Position numbers and translations under genes: made by a program
Shown here: one piece after another, positions 25,117 to 34,649 of the stretch
How the letters are laid out: each line of letters starts with the position of its first letter
How positions within the stretch are numbered: position 1 is the stretch's first letter
Assembly: GCF_047238105.1 (NCBI RefSeq)
Contig: NZ_JBDFMD010000001.1
Location: forward strand, 2,294,001-2,358,000
DNA from: Paenibacillus_D sp047238105
GTDB taxonomy: Bacteria; Bacillota; Bacilli; Paenibacillales; Paenibacillaceae
Length of the DNA: 64,000 nt
Reading direction: 5' to 3'
The notes under the pieces: model-generated
The model's database searches: none
Told to the model about the DNA's origin: nothing
The model's input: the letters and a program-made list of their open reading frames with translations, nothing else

Positions 25117-26442
25117 TTATCCCCTTTGGGGGCGAATTTCCTTGCAAAGATCATAGAGACTGCATAGACCGATTTCTTTAAACCAAGCGTTTGGCATCGC
25201 ATATTGGGCATAGGTTGAGCGGGAGCTTCGCCAAGCTGTCATGCGTAGACCGGGCATCTCCCGACTGTCCCATCCTCTTCTGCGCATTTCTCGGTGTAGC
25301 TTCCTTACTTTCTTCCAGCTGCGTAGCTGCACGGATCGCAACCTTCGCCTAATCCAGCTATCGAACACACGAAATTGACCCTTGACGTCTCCGGTTCCAA
25401 AGTAGTTGCCCCACCCTCTTAGGTACGGGTTCAGTTTCTTCTTCACCAATTGCTCGACATCCACCGTCTGGTTTCGACGCGTGATCTCCTTCACCCGTGT
25501 TTTGAATTTCGTCATCGCTTTGTCTGAAGGGCGCATCCATTTTCCCGACCGAAAGACATGGCCCAGAAATTCGAAGCTCTCCTTCGTGTTGTTCACGATT
25601 TTCGTCTTCTCAGGATGAATGGTCAATCCCAGCTCTCGCTCCAGCAGCCTCACCACCGACCTTAGTACACGCTCCGCTCCTTTTTGCGTCCTGCAACAGA
25701 TCACAAAGTCGTCTGCGTAACGCGTCAGTCGATGCCCTCGCTCGGTCATCGTTTGATCCAGTGGATGCAAGTATATGTTAGCCAAGAGTGGGCTGATGAC
25801 CCCACCTTGCGGGGTCCCCTGCTCATTCAGATGGAAACTCCCGCCATCCATTACTCCGGCTTGCAGGAACTTTCGCAGGAGGTTTAGCACGCTTCCGTCC
25901 ACTACGGTTTCTTGCACGCGTTCGATGAGCTTCTCATGCGGGATCGTGTCAAAGTACGACTTCAGGTCTGCATCGATGACGTAGCGATACCCGTCGCTTA
26001 GATCCTTCCGGATCTGCGCCAACGCCATGTGCGCGCTTCGTCCGGGTCGAAATCCATAGCTGCAGTCCATGAATCTGGCTTCAAAGATGGGCTCCAATAT
26101 TCGTTTTGCTGCCGCTTGGGCTACTCGGTCTCCCACGGTTGGGATGCCTAGGGGGCGCTGGGTTCCGTCGGCCTTGGGGATGTAGACGCGGCGCACCGGT
26201 TTAGGCCGGTACGTTTTGTTCTTTAACGTCTGCTGGAGCACTTCTAGATGGTTCTCCAACTCCGATTCAAACGCCTGGATGGTCATTCGATCGATCCCTG
26301 CTGCCCCACGGTTCCGTTTCACCTCCTTGAAGGCTTCCTTCAGGTTTGGCTTCGCCCACACCTTGTCGATGAGGCTGTACCACCTGCGTTCTCTTGCTCT
26401 TCCTCCTTCACGCGAGGGATGATCTTTCCTCTGTTCGTCCAT
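25117..26442 (-). CDS. ltrA: Group II intron reverse transcriptase/maturase
   Basis: 441 residues encoded inside intron domain IV. The reverse transcriptase blocks are present: GAAGIDRMT, IPTVGDRVAQ, YGFRPGRSAH, GTPQGGVISPLLANIYLHPLD, and the catalytic YADDFVICC. A maturase/thumb region (LNPYLRGWGNYF) follows. It ends at CSLYDLCKEIRPQRG with no HNH endonuclease domain, as in the En-minus class C/D proteins. It should bind its own RNA to promote splicing and target hopping. The reading frame is intact, so the intron may be active. AAGGAG precedes the ATG. Confidence 0.93.
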   Translation of the reverse strand: MDEQRKDHPSREGGRARERRWYSLIDKVWAKPNLKEAFKEVKRNRGAAGIDRMTIQAFESELENHLEVLQQTLKNKTYRPKPVRRVYIPKADGTQRPLGIPTVGDRVAQAAAKRILEPIFEARFMDCSYGFRPGRSAHMALAQIRKDLSDGYRYVIDADLKSYFDTIPHEKLIERVQETVVDGSVLNLLRKFLQAGVMDGGSFHLNEQGTPQGGVISPLLANIYLHPLDQTMTERGHRLTRYADDFVICCRTQKGAERVLRSVVRLLERELGLTIHPEKTKIVNNTKESFEFLGHVFRSGKWMRPSDKAMTKFKTRVKEITRRNQTVDVEQLVKKKLNPYLRGWGNYFGTGDVKGQFRVFDSWIRRRLRSVQLRSWKKVRKLHREMRRRGWDSREMPGLRMTAWRSSRSTYAQYAMPNAWFKEIGLCSLYDLCKEIRPQRG

Positions 26443-27083
26443 GCTCGTTCTCCTTCCCTTTCAGCTCCATGGCTCGTAACCTTGCGGCAATCTTCATGTC
26501 TCTGTCGGTACTCGCCCCAGACGGCTTCTCCTTTTGTTCAGTCCCCGGGTCTTCGCACATCGTAGCTCGCCGGCTCCTGTCTGGCACATGGCTTCCCTTT
26601 CATCTCTCGTCTTCCACCAGTTCGGGCTTCGCGCCGAGTCGTCGCCTTTTGGGTCGTCGCTCGCATCGGCAACCAGGTACCGATTCGTTTGCCTTTGCGG
26701 CCTTTCCGGCAAACTTCTTCACTACTATCCCTTCTTCTGACTGCTTACCATCCTTAGCCCCTCTCTTGATCTTAGCGATCTTGAGCCGGGTTTACCATGG
26801 TTTCTGGGGACGATAAGCTCTCCTTGGGTCACGTCAACCGTCTTTCCCCCGAATCCAGTCCTCCGAACTTCCGGAACCTTACAATGGTATGGGACATCCC
26901 CTTTTTTCGCAGGGTCATCCGGCTCCGTCAGCCAACGTGGTTCTTTGCCGCCTGTTCCGGGTTTTGCCTTCCCGTCCTCCGCACCACTCCTCACGGACGA
27001 GGCACTACGGGTCAGCTAGTACTTCCGCCATTTCGGTGTACAGGAGACTTTCACTCCCTAGTCGGTTGCGCTGCCAAGCGCAC

Positions 27084-27134
27084 GAAAAGCCCGTCCATCC
27101 GCATAGTACTCATAGCGGTTGAACGGGCTTTTTC
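27084..27134 (-). terminator. Terminator of the P450 gene and group II intron target
   Basis: The minus strand forms AAAAGCCCGT...ACGGGCTTTT with an inner CCGC...GCGG pair, followed by a T-run and the intron's first base at 27083. It lies 20 bp past the P450 stop codon. The hairpin plus T-run is the known target form for class C introns. Confidence 0.85.
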
Positions 27135-27154
27135 GGCAAGCCTAATTCCTCACA

Positions 27155-28429
27155 TCACGTCGTCAGCGCCTCCTGCCTGCGCCGCACAGCCGTCATCACG
27201 AAACGACTCTCCGGCAGCGCCGGCATCCGGGACAGATCAATCTCCAGATCCTGCTCCGGCACCTGATAGCTGATGCCGCCCGTCAGGAACGCCAGACTGG
27301 CATCCATCACCCGGATCGTCAGTTCCTCACCCGGACAGCGGTGACCCTTGCGGTCATCGCCGCCGCCTTGCGGGATAAGGTCGAAGGCACTGCCTTCCCA
27401 ATCCTCGAACCTCTCCGGCCGGAACGCATCCGGCTCCTCCCACAGGCTCGGGCTGTGGAGCGTGCCGTAGACGTCCAGCAGGACCGTAGCGCCTTCTTTA
27501 AAGAAATAACCGTCCCAAACGAAGCTCTGCTTGACCTCGGCTCCGAGCAGCGGCGTAAACGGATAATACCGCCTCACCTCCTGGACAAACCAGCGCCGCC
27601 ATTCTCCGACACCACCGCGCACCTTGTCCGCATACTCGGGGTAGCGGTGCAGAGCGATGGCGCTGAACATGACATATCTGCCGATGGCGACGATCGGACG
27701 CACGACATTGATCAGCTCGATCGCGGCCATCCGTGCAGGAAGCAGCTGTCCCTCATGATCCTTGTGGAACGCCATCGCGTGCGCCGCCGTCTCCTCCGGT
27801 ACGTCATGCTTGCCGGCCCGGATCTCTTCGATCAGCGCCTCGATCTTCCGTTCCATGTGCATGCGGGCCAGCCGGCCCTGGGCATGCCTGTCGCCTATGG
27901 CGCCAAAAGCTTCGACCATATCGCCATAATCCTTAGCCGTCGCCGAGACGTCTTCCTCCCGCAGCGGCACACCGGCCCACTCGGAAGCCGCCCGGCACAG
28001 CACCTCCTGGGCCTCGTCGAACAAGACGACCTGCTCCATCCCTTCCCAGCGGGCAGCGGCTTCCTCCCAATAACGGCGGGTGAGCTCGATGATCCGCTCC
28101 AGTCTGGGCGGCGTCATCAGCGAGAGGAACAGCAGCTTGCGATGTTCATGCGGCGCGCCGTCCATCGTCTGGATGGCGTTCACGCCGAACAACGATTTCT
28201 GGATGCGTCCCGGTACGGCTCCTTTGCGCTGGAACTTCTCCGTATCGTAGAATACCTCCGCCGCTTCCTTGCCGCTGATGAGGATCGCTTTCTTGCCCAG
28301 CAGCCGCGTCTGCACGACATTGGAATCAAACGTCCGGCAGCGGTTCTGAGCAAACAAGTATCCTTCCTTCAGCAAAGCAGCTGACGCATCCAGGGTTTTC
28401 TCTTTGGGGATTTCACTGATAAAAGTCAT
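27155..28429 (-). CDS. Cytochrome P450, CYP152 family (fatty-acid peroxygenase)
   Basis: About 424 residues, soluble. The heme-binding cysteine lies in GHRCPGEELT near residue 350. The length and the motifs match the H2O2-using fatty-acid hydroxylases of the CypC/YbdT type. It has an EXXR-type region (EVRRYYPFTPLLGAEV) and an I-helix segment ELINVVRPIVAIGRY, which lacks the acid-threonine pair typical of oxygen-activating P450s, as in CYP152. It should hydroxylate long-chain fatty acids at alpha or beta carbons. ATG 28429 has AAGGAGAG ahead. It is monocistronic; the intron sits behind its terminator. Confidence 0.9.
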   Translation of the reverse strand: MTFISEIPKEKTLDASAALLKEGYLFAQNRCRTFDSNVVQTRLLGKKAILISGKEAAEVFYDTEKFQRKGAVPGRIQKSLFGVNAIQTMDGAPHEHRKLLFLSLMTPPRLERIIELTRRYWEEAAARWEGMEQVVLFDEAQEVLCRAASEWAGVPLREEDVSATAKDYGDMVEAFGAIGDRHAQGRLARMHMERKIEALIEEIRAGKHDVPEETAAHAMAFHKDHEGQLLPARMAAIELINVVRPIVAIGRYVMFSAIALHRYPEYADKVRGGVGEWRRWFVQEVRRYYPFTPLLGAEVKQSFVWDGYFFKEGATVLLDVYGTLHSPSLWEEPDAFRPERFEDWEGSAFDLIPQGGGDDRKGHRCPGEELTIRVMDASLAFLTGGISYQVPEQDLEIDLSRMPALPESRFVMTAVRRRQEALTT

Positions 28430-28499
28430 TTTATCTCTCCTTTGCATCCTGTATAGGCAGCCGGGGCTGTGTTAGGCTTATCCGCATTTGCGCTTCCAG

Positions 28500-29072
28500 T
28501 TAGGACATATACGTGTCTACCAGCTCATAGCAACGGTCCTTGGTCATGCTGGCCATCGCCATCATCTGCTCCAGCGGCGCAAGTGTGCCGCCCTCTGAAT
28601 CCGCCGCCGCGTCCTCGGCAGCCGCATCGCGCTCTTCGAGCCAAGCCCGCTGCTCCTCGCGCAGCTGCTCCATCTCGTTCTCGCTCAGCTGCTCTTCGAG
28701 ATCACTATAGATCTCATTGAGAGCGTCGTCCCAGCGCTCATATTCTTCCGCAGCCGCTTCGCGCATGGAAGCGGTCGTACCTTCTTCATACTTTTCTTCG
28801 ATGTCACCCATGTTCGCTTCGATCTCGTCCAGCATCGCCCGGTATTCAGCCTGATCGCCGGCAGCTCCGGTTCCGTTAGCGCCGTTCTCTCCCGCTGTAT
28901 TGTCCGGCGCGGGGTCTTCAATCGGCGGCGTCTCCTCCTCCGGCGGTGGCGGCGTGTTCATTCCCGTATTTGCCGGAGGCGTTGGATCCGGCGCGTTATT
29001 TTCATCCATGCTATTCCCGCATCCGGCCACGAGCATCCCGGCCAGAAGTACGACGAAGAATTGTTTTTTCAT
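28500..29072 (-). CDS. Lipoprotein with LprI-type (DUF1311) domain
   Basis: 190 residues with a lipoprotein signal (FFVVLLAGMLVAGC, Cys about residue 18), then a Pro/Glu/Asn-rich spacer (residues 25-70). The C-terminal helical domain (from about residue 75) shows the lysozyme-inhibitor LprI pattern: W..ALNEIYSDL, QR-type AWLEERD, GGT and TKDRCYEL. Such domains bind lysozyme-like enzymes or act as envelope proteins; the function here is unverified. AAGGTGAT lies before the ATG. Transcription may continue toward the P450 gene 71 bp downstream. Confidence 0.8.
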   Translation of the reverse strand: MKKQFFVVLLAGMLVAGCGNSMDENNAPDPTPPANTGMNTPPPPEEETPPIEDPAPDNTAGENGANGTGAAGDQAEYRAMLDEIEANMGDIEEKYEEGTTASMREAAAEEYERWDDALNEIYSDLEEQLSENEMEQLREEQRAWLEERDAAAEDAAADSEGGTLAPLEQMMAMASMTKDRCYELVDTYMS

Positions 29073-29227
29073 CAGTCATCACCTTTGCGTTGGAATGGAA
29101 GCCTCACTTGGCAACTATATTCCACTTACCCGTCTCAGACGAAAGAAACCAGATTACTGCCACTTTTGAGACCATCTTCCTATGCCGGTGCCTACTAAGT
29201 CCGCTCGCCGCCTCCGAACCGCCCTGC

Positions 29228-29276
29228 ATAAAAGGATGCCGCCAGCCAACCTGCATCAGGTTCGCCGGGACATCCC
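29228..29276 (-). terminator. Putative terminator after the transport operon
   Basis: Just past the binding-protein stop, the minus strand has GGATG...CATCC enclosing AACCTG-ATG-CAGGTT, followed by TTTTATG. This is a plausible but short T-run. The AACCTGATG stretch recalls a TPP riboswitch, but the upstream CTGAGA element is missing. Confidence 0.4.
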
Positions 29277-29284
29277 CTCCGGTG

Positions 29285-30871
29285 TTATTGAGCGTCCATC
29301 AACCGGTCATAATTGGTTTGATAGATCTCGACAATTTCTTCGATATTCATCCGCTTCAGCTGCTCGACATAGGCATCCCATTCGGCTTCGATGTTGCCTC
29401 TCATCACCCACTGGGTGAACTGGCTGTCGATATAACCATTCTCCTGCAACAGCTCCGGCTCGAGAACCGCCAGCCGGTTCACGTCTTCCTCTTCCATCAT
29501 CAGTCTCGGGTATACCTCCTCCGGCGTAAACGGATCATACATCTCCACCAGCTCCCGCTTCTCCTGCTGGGATGGGCGGCGCTGGATCAGGTCGCCGATG
29601 ATATAGACCGCTCCCGGTCCTGGCGTCTCCTGGACCCGGAAGGCCGCCTCCGCCGTACCGTCCGGCGGCCAATGCAGACCAATCTTGCCATCGTCTGTAT
29701 CGTACAGGTGACTGCCGAACGGGCCGAAGGCATGCTCTACGCTGGTCCGCTCTTCATAGACATGATCGATCCAGCGCATCGTCAGCTCCGGGTACGGATT
29801 CTGGTTCGTGATGGCAAATGACCCCACTGTCGTTCCACCCGGTTGTCTGGGCCATAGCTGATGCCCCTCCGGACCCTTGAGCGCCGGTATCGGCACATAG
29901 TCCCAGTTCTCCCGTTCCTGGCCCCACAGCACAGAGCGGCTCCACCCGAACAATACGCCTACCGTGCGCTCTTCGGCTCTTATTTTGGCATCATAAACCG
30001 TCCCTTCCTGCGAGAAGACCTCCGGATCGATCAGTCCTTCCGCATACAGCTGGTGCAAGTAACTGACGTAAGCTTTGTACTCCGGCTCCATCGGCGTGAA
30101 GTATACCGTGCCGTCTTCGACATGGAACCGGTTGGAGCCTGTGATCAGCTTGCCGAATGCACCGGTCAACGCTTCGACGCCGCTGATGGAGTCACGCGTC
30201 CTAAAGCTCATGGGGATCTCATCGGCTTGGCCGTTGCCGTTCAGATCCTGGCCTTTAAACGCTTTCAGTACCTCATACAGCTCATCCGTAGTCTCCGGAA
30301 CATCCAGCCCGACCTGGTCCAGCCATTCCTTATTGACAAACATGGCCGCGCTTGCCTCTGCAGCCGGATCGAATTCATTGACATGCGGCAGGGAGTAGAT
30401 GTGACCGTTGGGCGCCGTGATCAGGGCTTTGATATCCGGCCGTTCCTCCAGAAACGCATGCAGCGTCGGCGCATACTCGGCGATCAGATCCTCCAGCGGG
30501 ATGATCAGCCCTTCTGTACCATACTGTACAACTTCATTGTTGGTGAGCACACCAGTACCATAGAAGGCATCCGGCAGTTCGCCGCTGGCGAAGATGAGAT
30601 TTTTCTTCTCGGTAAAGTCCGGCCCCGTCGCTGTCGTCCATTGGATCGTCATGTTGGTTTTGTCCTGCAAGTCTTTGAATACCTGCATCTCGCCAAACGG
30701 CTTGACCGCATTCGCATTGCCTTGGGCGAAAAACTCCAGTTCAATCGTCTCTTCAAGCGGAAAGGCGCTTCCTGCATCTACATCCGGTCCCGACCGGACG
30801 TTGTCCGACGAGCAGGCAGTAAGTCCGAGCAATAAAGCCATGCCTGTCAATACCATGGGTTGCTTGCGCAT
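29285..30871 (-). CDS. ABC transporter solute-binding lipoprotein, LplA type
   Basis: 528 residues with a lipoprotein signal (MALLLGLTAC, Cys about residue 20). The large size and the FAQGNANAVKPFGEMQVFKDL start of the mature domain match the LplA/YtcQ class, whose members carry oligosaccharides or glycosides for LplB/YtcP-type permeases. It is the last gene of the eight-gene operon starting at 37063. TGAGGAG precedes the ATG. The substrate is unknown but should be what the enzymes upstream in the operon degrade. Confidence 0.92.
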   Translation of the reverse strand: MRKQPMVLTGMALLLGLTACSSDNVRSGPDVDAGSAFPLEETIELEFFAQGNANAVKPFGEMQVFKDLQDKTNMTIQWTTATGPDFTEKKNLIFASGELPDAFYGTGVLTNNEVVQYGTEGLIIPLEDLIAEYAPTLHAFLEERPDIKALITAPNGHIYSLPHVNEFDPAAEASAAMFVNKEWLDQVGLDVPETTDELYEVLKAFKGQDLNGNGQADEIPMSFRTRDSISGVEALTGAFGKLITGSNRFHVEDGTVYFTPMEPEYKAYVSYLHQLYAEGLIDPEVFSQEGTVYDAKIRAEERTVGVLFGWSRSVLWGQERENWDYVPIPALKGPEGHQLWPRQPGGTTVGSFAITNQNPYPELTMRWIDHVYEERTSVEHAFGPFGSHLYDTDDGKIGLHWPPDGTAEAAFRVQETPGPGAVYIIGDLIQRRPSQQEKRELVEMYDPFTPEEVYPRLMMEEEDVNRLAVLEPELLQENGYIDSQFTQWVMRGNIEAEWDAYVEQLKRMNIEEIVEIYQTNYDRLMDAQ

Positions 30872-30906
30872 GTATTTGTCTCCTCACGTTAAGTTTTGGC
30901 CTAGCT

Positions 30907-31788
30907 CTAGCCTTTGATAGAGCCGATCATAACCCCTTTTATAAAGAACCGCTGCACGAACGGGTAGAGGATGAGCACCGGCAGACTGGACACGATGACG
31001 ACTCCATACTTGATGAGTTCGGAGAAATCCTGCTGAGCCGCCGCATCCTCGACGTTCATCAGCTCTTGTGCAGAATTGCGCACCAGGATCTCTCGGAGCA
31101 CCATCTGCAGCGGATATTTCGACTCGTCGCGCAGATAGATCAGGGCTGAGAAGTAGGAATTCCAATGCACCACCGCACTGAACAGCACCATGACGGCAAT
31201 AATCGGCAGGGAAAGCGGCAGTACAATCCGTAGGAAAAACCGGGTATTATTGCAGCCGTCCACCTTGCTCGCCTCGAGCATCTCGATCGGGATCGTCGAC
31301 TCGAAATAGGTTCGGACCACGATCAGATGATAGACGCTGACGGCATTGGGAATGATGAGCGCCCACATCGTGTTCAGCATCCCCAGATCGCGGACGATCA
31401 GGTAGGTCGGGATGATCCCGCCCTGGAAGAACATGGTGAAGACGATCAGCAGCGTGATGATATTGCGCCCGGGGACGTCCTTCCTGGACAAGGCGTATCC
31501 GCCGGTCATCAGCAGAGCGACATTGATACTTGTACCTACCACTGTGTAGAGGGCCGAATTGCGGTAACCGTTCCACAGCGCTTCGTGTTGAAAGATTTTG
31601 CGATAGCCCTCCAGTGTCATATCGACCGGCCAGAACCAGACTGCCCCGGTATTGACTTTGACAGGATCGCTGATGGAAGCGATGATGATAAAATAAAGCG
31701 GATACAAAACGATGGCCAGCACGACCAGAAAAAACGTCACATTGAGCGTATCGAACACCCTGTCGCCCTTGCTCCGGTTTTTGAGCAT
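30907..31788 (-). CDS. ABC transporter permease, YtcP/LplC type
   Basis: 293 residues, six membrane helices. It begins with VFDTLNVTFFLVVLAIVLYP and ends with the short GSIKG tail. The EAA loop reads EASKVDGCNNTRFFLRIVLP. It partners the LplB-type permease just upstream (16-bp gap). GAGGAGGTG precedes the ATG. Confidence 0.92.
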   Translation of the reverse strand: MLKNRSKGDRVFDTLNVTFFLVVLAIVLYPLYFIIIASISDPVKVNTGAVWFWPVDMTLEGYRKIFQHEALWNGYRNSALYTVVGTSINVALLMTGGYALSRKDVPGRNIITLLIVFTMFFQGGIIPTYLIVRDLGMLNTMWALIIPNAVSVYHLIVVRTYFESTIPIEMLEASKVDGCNNTRFFLRIVLPLSLPIIAVMVLFSAVVHWNSYFSALIYLRDESKYPLQMVLREILVRNSAQELMNVEDAAAQQDFSELIKYGVVIVSSLPVLILYPFVQRFFIKGVMIGSIKG

Positions 31789-31804
31789 CCGCGGGGCACC
31801 TCCT

Positions 31805-32698
31805 CTACCATAAGCTGGTCTGATTCAGCTTTTTGGCCGTAATATTAACCGCCAGCAGCAAGATAAAGCTGATCAATGAATTGAACAAGCCGATCGCGGT
31901 GGAATAGCTGTACTGCGCATTGAGCAGGCCTGCTTTGTACACATAAGTCTGAATGATCTCCGAGGAGGAGATATTCACGGCATTTTGCATCAGATACACC
32001 TTCTCGAAGCCGATGCTCATGAACTGGCCGACGTTCAATATGAGCAGGATCATCACGGTCGGCATGATGCCGGGCAAGTCGATATGCCAGATACGCCGCG
32101 CCTTGGACGCTCCATCCATGACAGCAGCTTCATGAAGATCGGGACTGACGCCAGCGAGAGCGGCGATGTAGATGATCATGCTGAAGCCGGCATTTTGCCA
32201 CACGCCTGAGAAGACGAATACCGTCTTGAACCACTCCGGCGCAGCCAGAAAGAAGACAGGCTCCAGCCCGAGCAGCATCAGCACCTGGTTGAGAATGCCT
32301 TTGCCTGGCGACAAAAACAGATATAACATACCTACCATAACTACAACCGAGATAAAATGAGGCGCGTATGTCACGGTCTGGATCAGCTTGCGGAATCGCT
32401 GGCTGGTGAGTTGGTTGAGCAGCAATGCCAGGATGATAGGAATTGGGAATAAGGCGAGTTCATAGAGGCTGATTAACAGCGTGTTCTGCAGCAGATTCCA
32501 GAATTGATAAGACGAGAAAAACCGTTCGAATTGCTCGAAGCCGACCCAGGGGCTGCCGGTGATCCCTCTGGAGATCGTATATTGCTTGAAGGCGATCTGC
32601 ACTCCGTAGATCGGACCGTACTGAAAGATGGCGAAATAGATCAGTGTCGGTAGCATGAGCAGGTAAAGCTCATAGCTTTTGACGATTTTTTTGAGCAT
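31805..32698 (-). CDS. ABC transporter permease, LplB type
   Basis: 297 residues, six membrane helices, first helix YLLMLPTLIYFAIFQYGPIYG as in LplB proteins. The EAA loop reads HEAAVMDGASKARRIWHIDLP. It forms the membrane channel with the YtcP-type permease. CAGGAGGG precedes the ATG. The 123-bp gap to the upstream oxidoreductase gene contains a GC-rich hairpin and is the longest spacer in the operon. Confidence 0.92.
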   Translation of the reverse strand: MLKKIVKSYELYLLMLPTLIYFAIFQYGPIYGVQIAFKQYTISRGITGSPWVGFEQFERFFSSYQFWNLLQNTLLISLYELALFPIPIILALLLNQLTSQRFRKLIQTVTYAPHFISVVVMVGMLYLFLSPGKGILNQVLMLLGLEPVFFLAAPEWFKTVFVFSGVWQNAGFSMIIYIAALAGVSPDLHEAAVMDGASKARRIWHIDLPGIMPTVMILLILNVGQFMSIGFEKVYLMQNAVNISSSEIIQTYVYKAGLLNAQYSYSTAIGLFNSLISFILLLAVNITAKKLNQTSLW

Positions 32699-32761
32699 GG
32701 TTTCCCTCCTGCATGGGACAAATCAAGGTCATGACCGGCCATGCGTGGCACACCAGGAATG

Positions 32762-32785
32762 AGGAAGCGGCCTCCGCCGCTCCCT
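32762..32785 (-). other. GC-rich hairpin between oxidoreductase and permease genes
   Basis: GGAAGCGG and CCGCTCCC pair across a 6-nt loop with one mismatch. No T-run follows. It may protect or process the operon mRNA so that transport genes are expressed at a different level from the enzyme genes. Confidence 0.45.
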
Positions 32786-32821
32786 TCACGTATCGGATGA
32801 GGGCGGTCATGCGTGTACGTA

Positions 32822-33799
32822 TCAGATCTGAACGATGCGGCCTTCACTTGCAGATACATAAGCGGCGTCCAGCATCTGGATGGTCTTGAGATTATCCTGG
32901 GCGCTGTTGGGCGCCTCCTTGCCGCTCTCGACCGCCGCGAGCAGCTGGTTCAGTCCCTCATAGGTAGCGGTCTCTCGGGAGACGGCATTTTGCCACGATT
33001 GGACGGGATTCTGCTGCCCGCGCTTCAGCAGCTTGATCGTGCCATGCTCGACGTGAAGCGTCCCCTCCTCGCCGATGACGATCATCTCCGTCCGGTTAAA
33101 GATCGACGAGAAGCTCTGGACATAGGTCATGACCGCATCATTGCTAAAGGTCACCTGCACCGTGGCATCCGTCTCCCCTTTGCAATCCACGGCGGCGGAG
33201 GAGCGGTTCAGGCCGTGCACGGACTTGGCGTCAGCCCCGAGCAGCAGCCGCACGCCGTCGAACCAGTGGATGCCCATGACCGACAGCGCGTGGCGCTCGC
33301 AGTCTACCCGCCAGCCGCTATCCTGCCGGAAGAAGAGATTGGTGAAGAGCACCGAGGTCACCTTGCCGATCGTCCCTTCGGCGACGATATCGCGGGTCAC
33401 CTCAAATGGAAAGTGGCGTCTGAAGTTCTGATTGACCGAGACCGGAACGCCGTGTCGATCCGACAAATCCACAATCTGCTGCGCTTCGGCAAGCGTATCC
33501 GAGAACGGCTTCTCCACGAATACGGGCAGACCGGCCGCCAGCAAAGGCTCGATAATACTCTTGCGCAGCGGCGACGGCGTACAGACGACCGCGACATCAA
33601 CACCGCTCTTAGCGATGAATTCCTCCAGCGAGGTGTAGCGTTCCGCCACGCCATATTTGTCAGCCCGGGCCTTCAAGGTGTCCGGGTTCGGATCGCAGAG
33701 TGCGGTTACCTGCACCCGCTCCGGATGCTCCTTGTAGCCTTCGAAATGCAATTCACTGACACCGCCGCCGCCGATGATACCAACCTTATACGTTTTCAA
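32822..33799 (-). CDS. Gfo/Idh/MocA-type oxidoreductase
   Basis: 325 residues. The N-terminal Rossmann fold begins KVGIIGGGGVSE, and the C-terminal domain starts near residue 120. The EKPFSDTLAEA motif near residue 90 holds the EKP signature and conserved lysine. These enzymes oxidise or reduce sugars and inositols with NAD(P). The start is probably a TTG at 33799, with GGGAG ten bases upstream. It lies between the PEP-hydrolase-like gene and the transporter, consistent with the first oxidation of an imported sugar derivative. Confidence 0.9.
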   Translation of the reverse strand: MKTYKVGIIGGGGVSELHFEGYKEHPERVQVTALCDPNPDTLKARADKYGVAERYTSLEEFIAKSGVDVAVVCTPSPLRKSIIEPLLAAGLPVFVEKPFSDTLAEAQQIVDLSDRHGVPVSVNQNFRRHFPFEVTRDIVAEGTIGKVTSVLFTNLFFRQDSGWRVDCERHALSVMGIHWFDGVRLLLGADAKSVHGLNRSSAAVDCKGETDATVQVTFSNDAVMTYVQSFSSIFNRTEMIVIGEEGTLHVEHGTIKLLKRGQQNPVQSWQNAVSRETATYEGLNQLLAAVESGKEAPNSAQDNLKTIQMLDAAYVSASEGRIVQI

Positions 33800-33814
33800 C
33801 CTTCCCCATCTCCC

Positions 33815-34645
33815 TTAGTTCATAGTAATCGCCGCGAACCGGCGAATCTGTTCGGTAATGGCCTGCTCCACCGGCAACCGCTCCATGCTCGACGCGCCGT
33901 AGAAGCCGTGTACCTCCTGTGTCCGCTGCAGCACATAAGCCGCATCCTCCGGCTCGGAGATCGGTCCGCCATGGCAGAGCACGATCACATCCGGATTCTC
34001 CGCCCGGGCGCCGTCGGCGATCCGCTGCACGGCAGCCGGCGCTTCCTCCAGCGGGATCGACGTGTGGGCGCCGATCTTGCCCTTGGTCGTCAAGCCCAGG
34101 TGGGCGACGATGACATCCGCTCCCGCCTCCGCCATCCGCCGGCCTTCCTCTTCATTAAATGCATACGGCGTCGTCAGCAGGTCGCGGCGCGCGGCCAGCC
34201 GGATCATCTCGATCTCCTTGTCATACCCCATGCCTGTCTCTTCGAGATTGGCGCGGAACAGCCCGTCGCACAGACCGACGGTCGGGAAGTTCTGGACGCC
34301 GGAGAACCCGGCTGCTTCGACTTGGGAGAGGAAACGCTCCATGTCGCGGAACGGATCCGTCCCGCACACGCCGGCAAGGACTGGCGTTTCCTTGACGGCA
34401 GTCAGCACTTCGCCGGCCATCTCCATGACGATCGCATTGGCGTCGCCGTAAGGCATCAGCCCGGCCAGCGAGCCCCGGCCCGCCATCCGGAATCGTCCGG
34501 AATTGTAGATGATGATCAGATCTGCGCCGCCCTGCTCCTCGCACATCGCCGAGATGCCTGTGCCTGCCCCGGCGCCGACGATGGGCCGGCGCGCGGCAAT
34601 CTTCTCGCTCAGCCGTCCGATGATCTGTTGTTTCTTCTCATGCAT
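33815..34645 (-). CDS. Phosphoenolpyruvate hydrolase-like TIM-barrel protein
   Basis: 276 residues of the PEP_hydrolase domain family (isocitrate-lyase-like TIM barrel). Recognised segments are PIVGAGAGTGISAMCEEQGGADL, NSGRFRMAGRGSLAGLMPYG, NFPTVGLCDGLFRANLEETGMGY, and HGGPISEPEDA. In plants and fungi the same domain is fused to the Tm-1 domain. Here the Tm-1-like protein is a separate gene in the same operon. A C-C bond cleavage or hydrolysis role is likely; the reaction is not settled for this family. The start ATG has GAGGAGG ahead. Confidence 0.85.
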   Translation of the reverse strand: MHEKKQQIIGRLSEKIAARRPIVGAGAGTGISAMCEEQGGADLIIIYNSGRFRMAGRGSLAGLMPYGDANAIVMEMAGEVLTAVKETPVLAGVCGTDPFRDMERFLSQVEAAGFSGVQNFPTVGLCDGLFRANLEETGMGYDKEIEMIRLAARRDLLTTPYAFNEEEGRRMAEAGADVIVAHLGLTTKGKIGAHTSIPLEEAPAAVQRIADGARAENPDVIVLCHGGPISEPEDAAYVLQRTQEVHGFYGASSMERLPVEQAITEQIRRFAAITMN

Positions 34646-34649
34646 GTCG

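Larger units (their letters stand above)
25037..27083 (-). mobile_element. Group II intron, probably class IIC
   Basis: The intron is on the minus strand, about 2047 bp. The 5' end reads GTGCGCTTGGCAGC at 27083, directly after the P450 gene's terminator and its T-run. Structured RNA domains run to about 26450, the intron-encoded protein sits at 25117-26442, and domains V and VI follow. The 3' end reads CCTACTCGAT, closing at 25037. Insertion just after an intrinsic terminator and a protein without an endonuclease domain both point to the bacterial class C group. The boundaries are inferred from consensus ends. Confidence 0.85.

Noticed and set aside
29228..29284. TPP riboswitch
   Set aside because: An AACCTGATG word is present, but the CTGAGA element and the second conserved stem are missing and the site overlaps the end of the binding-protein gene; it fits a terminator better.
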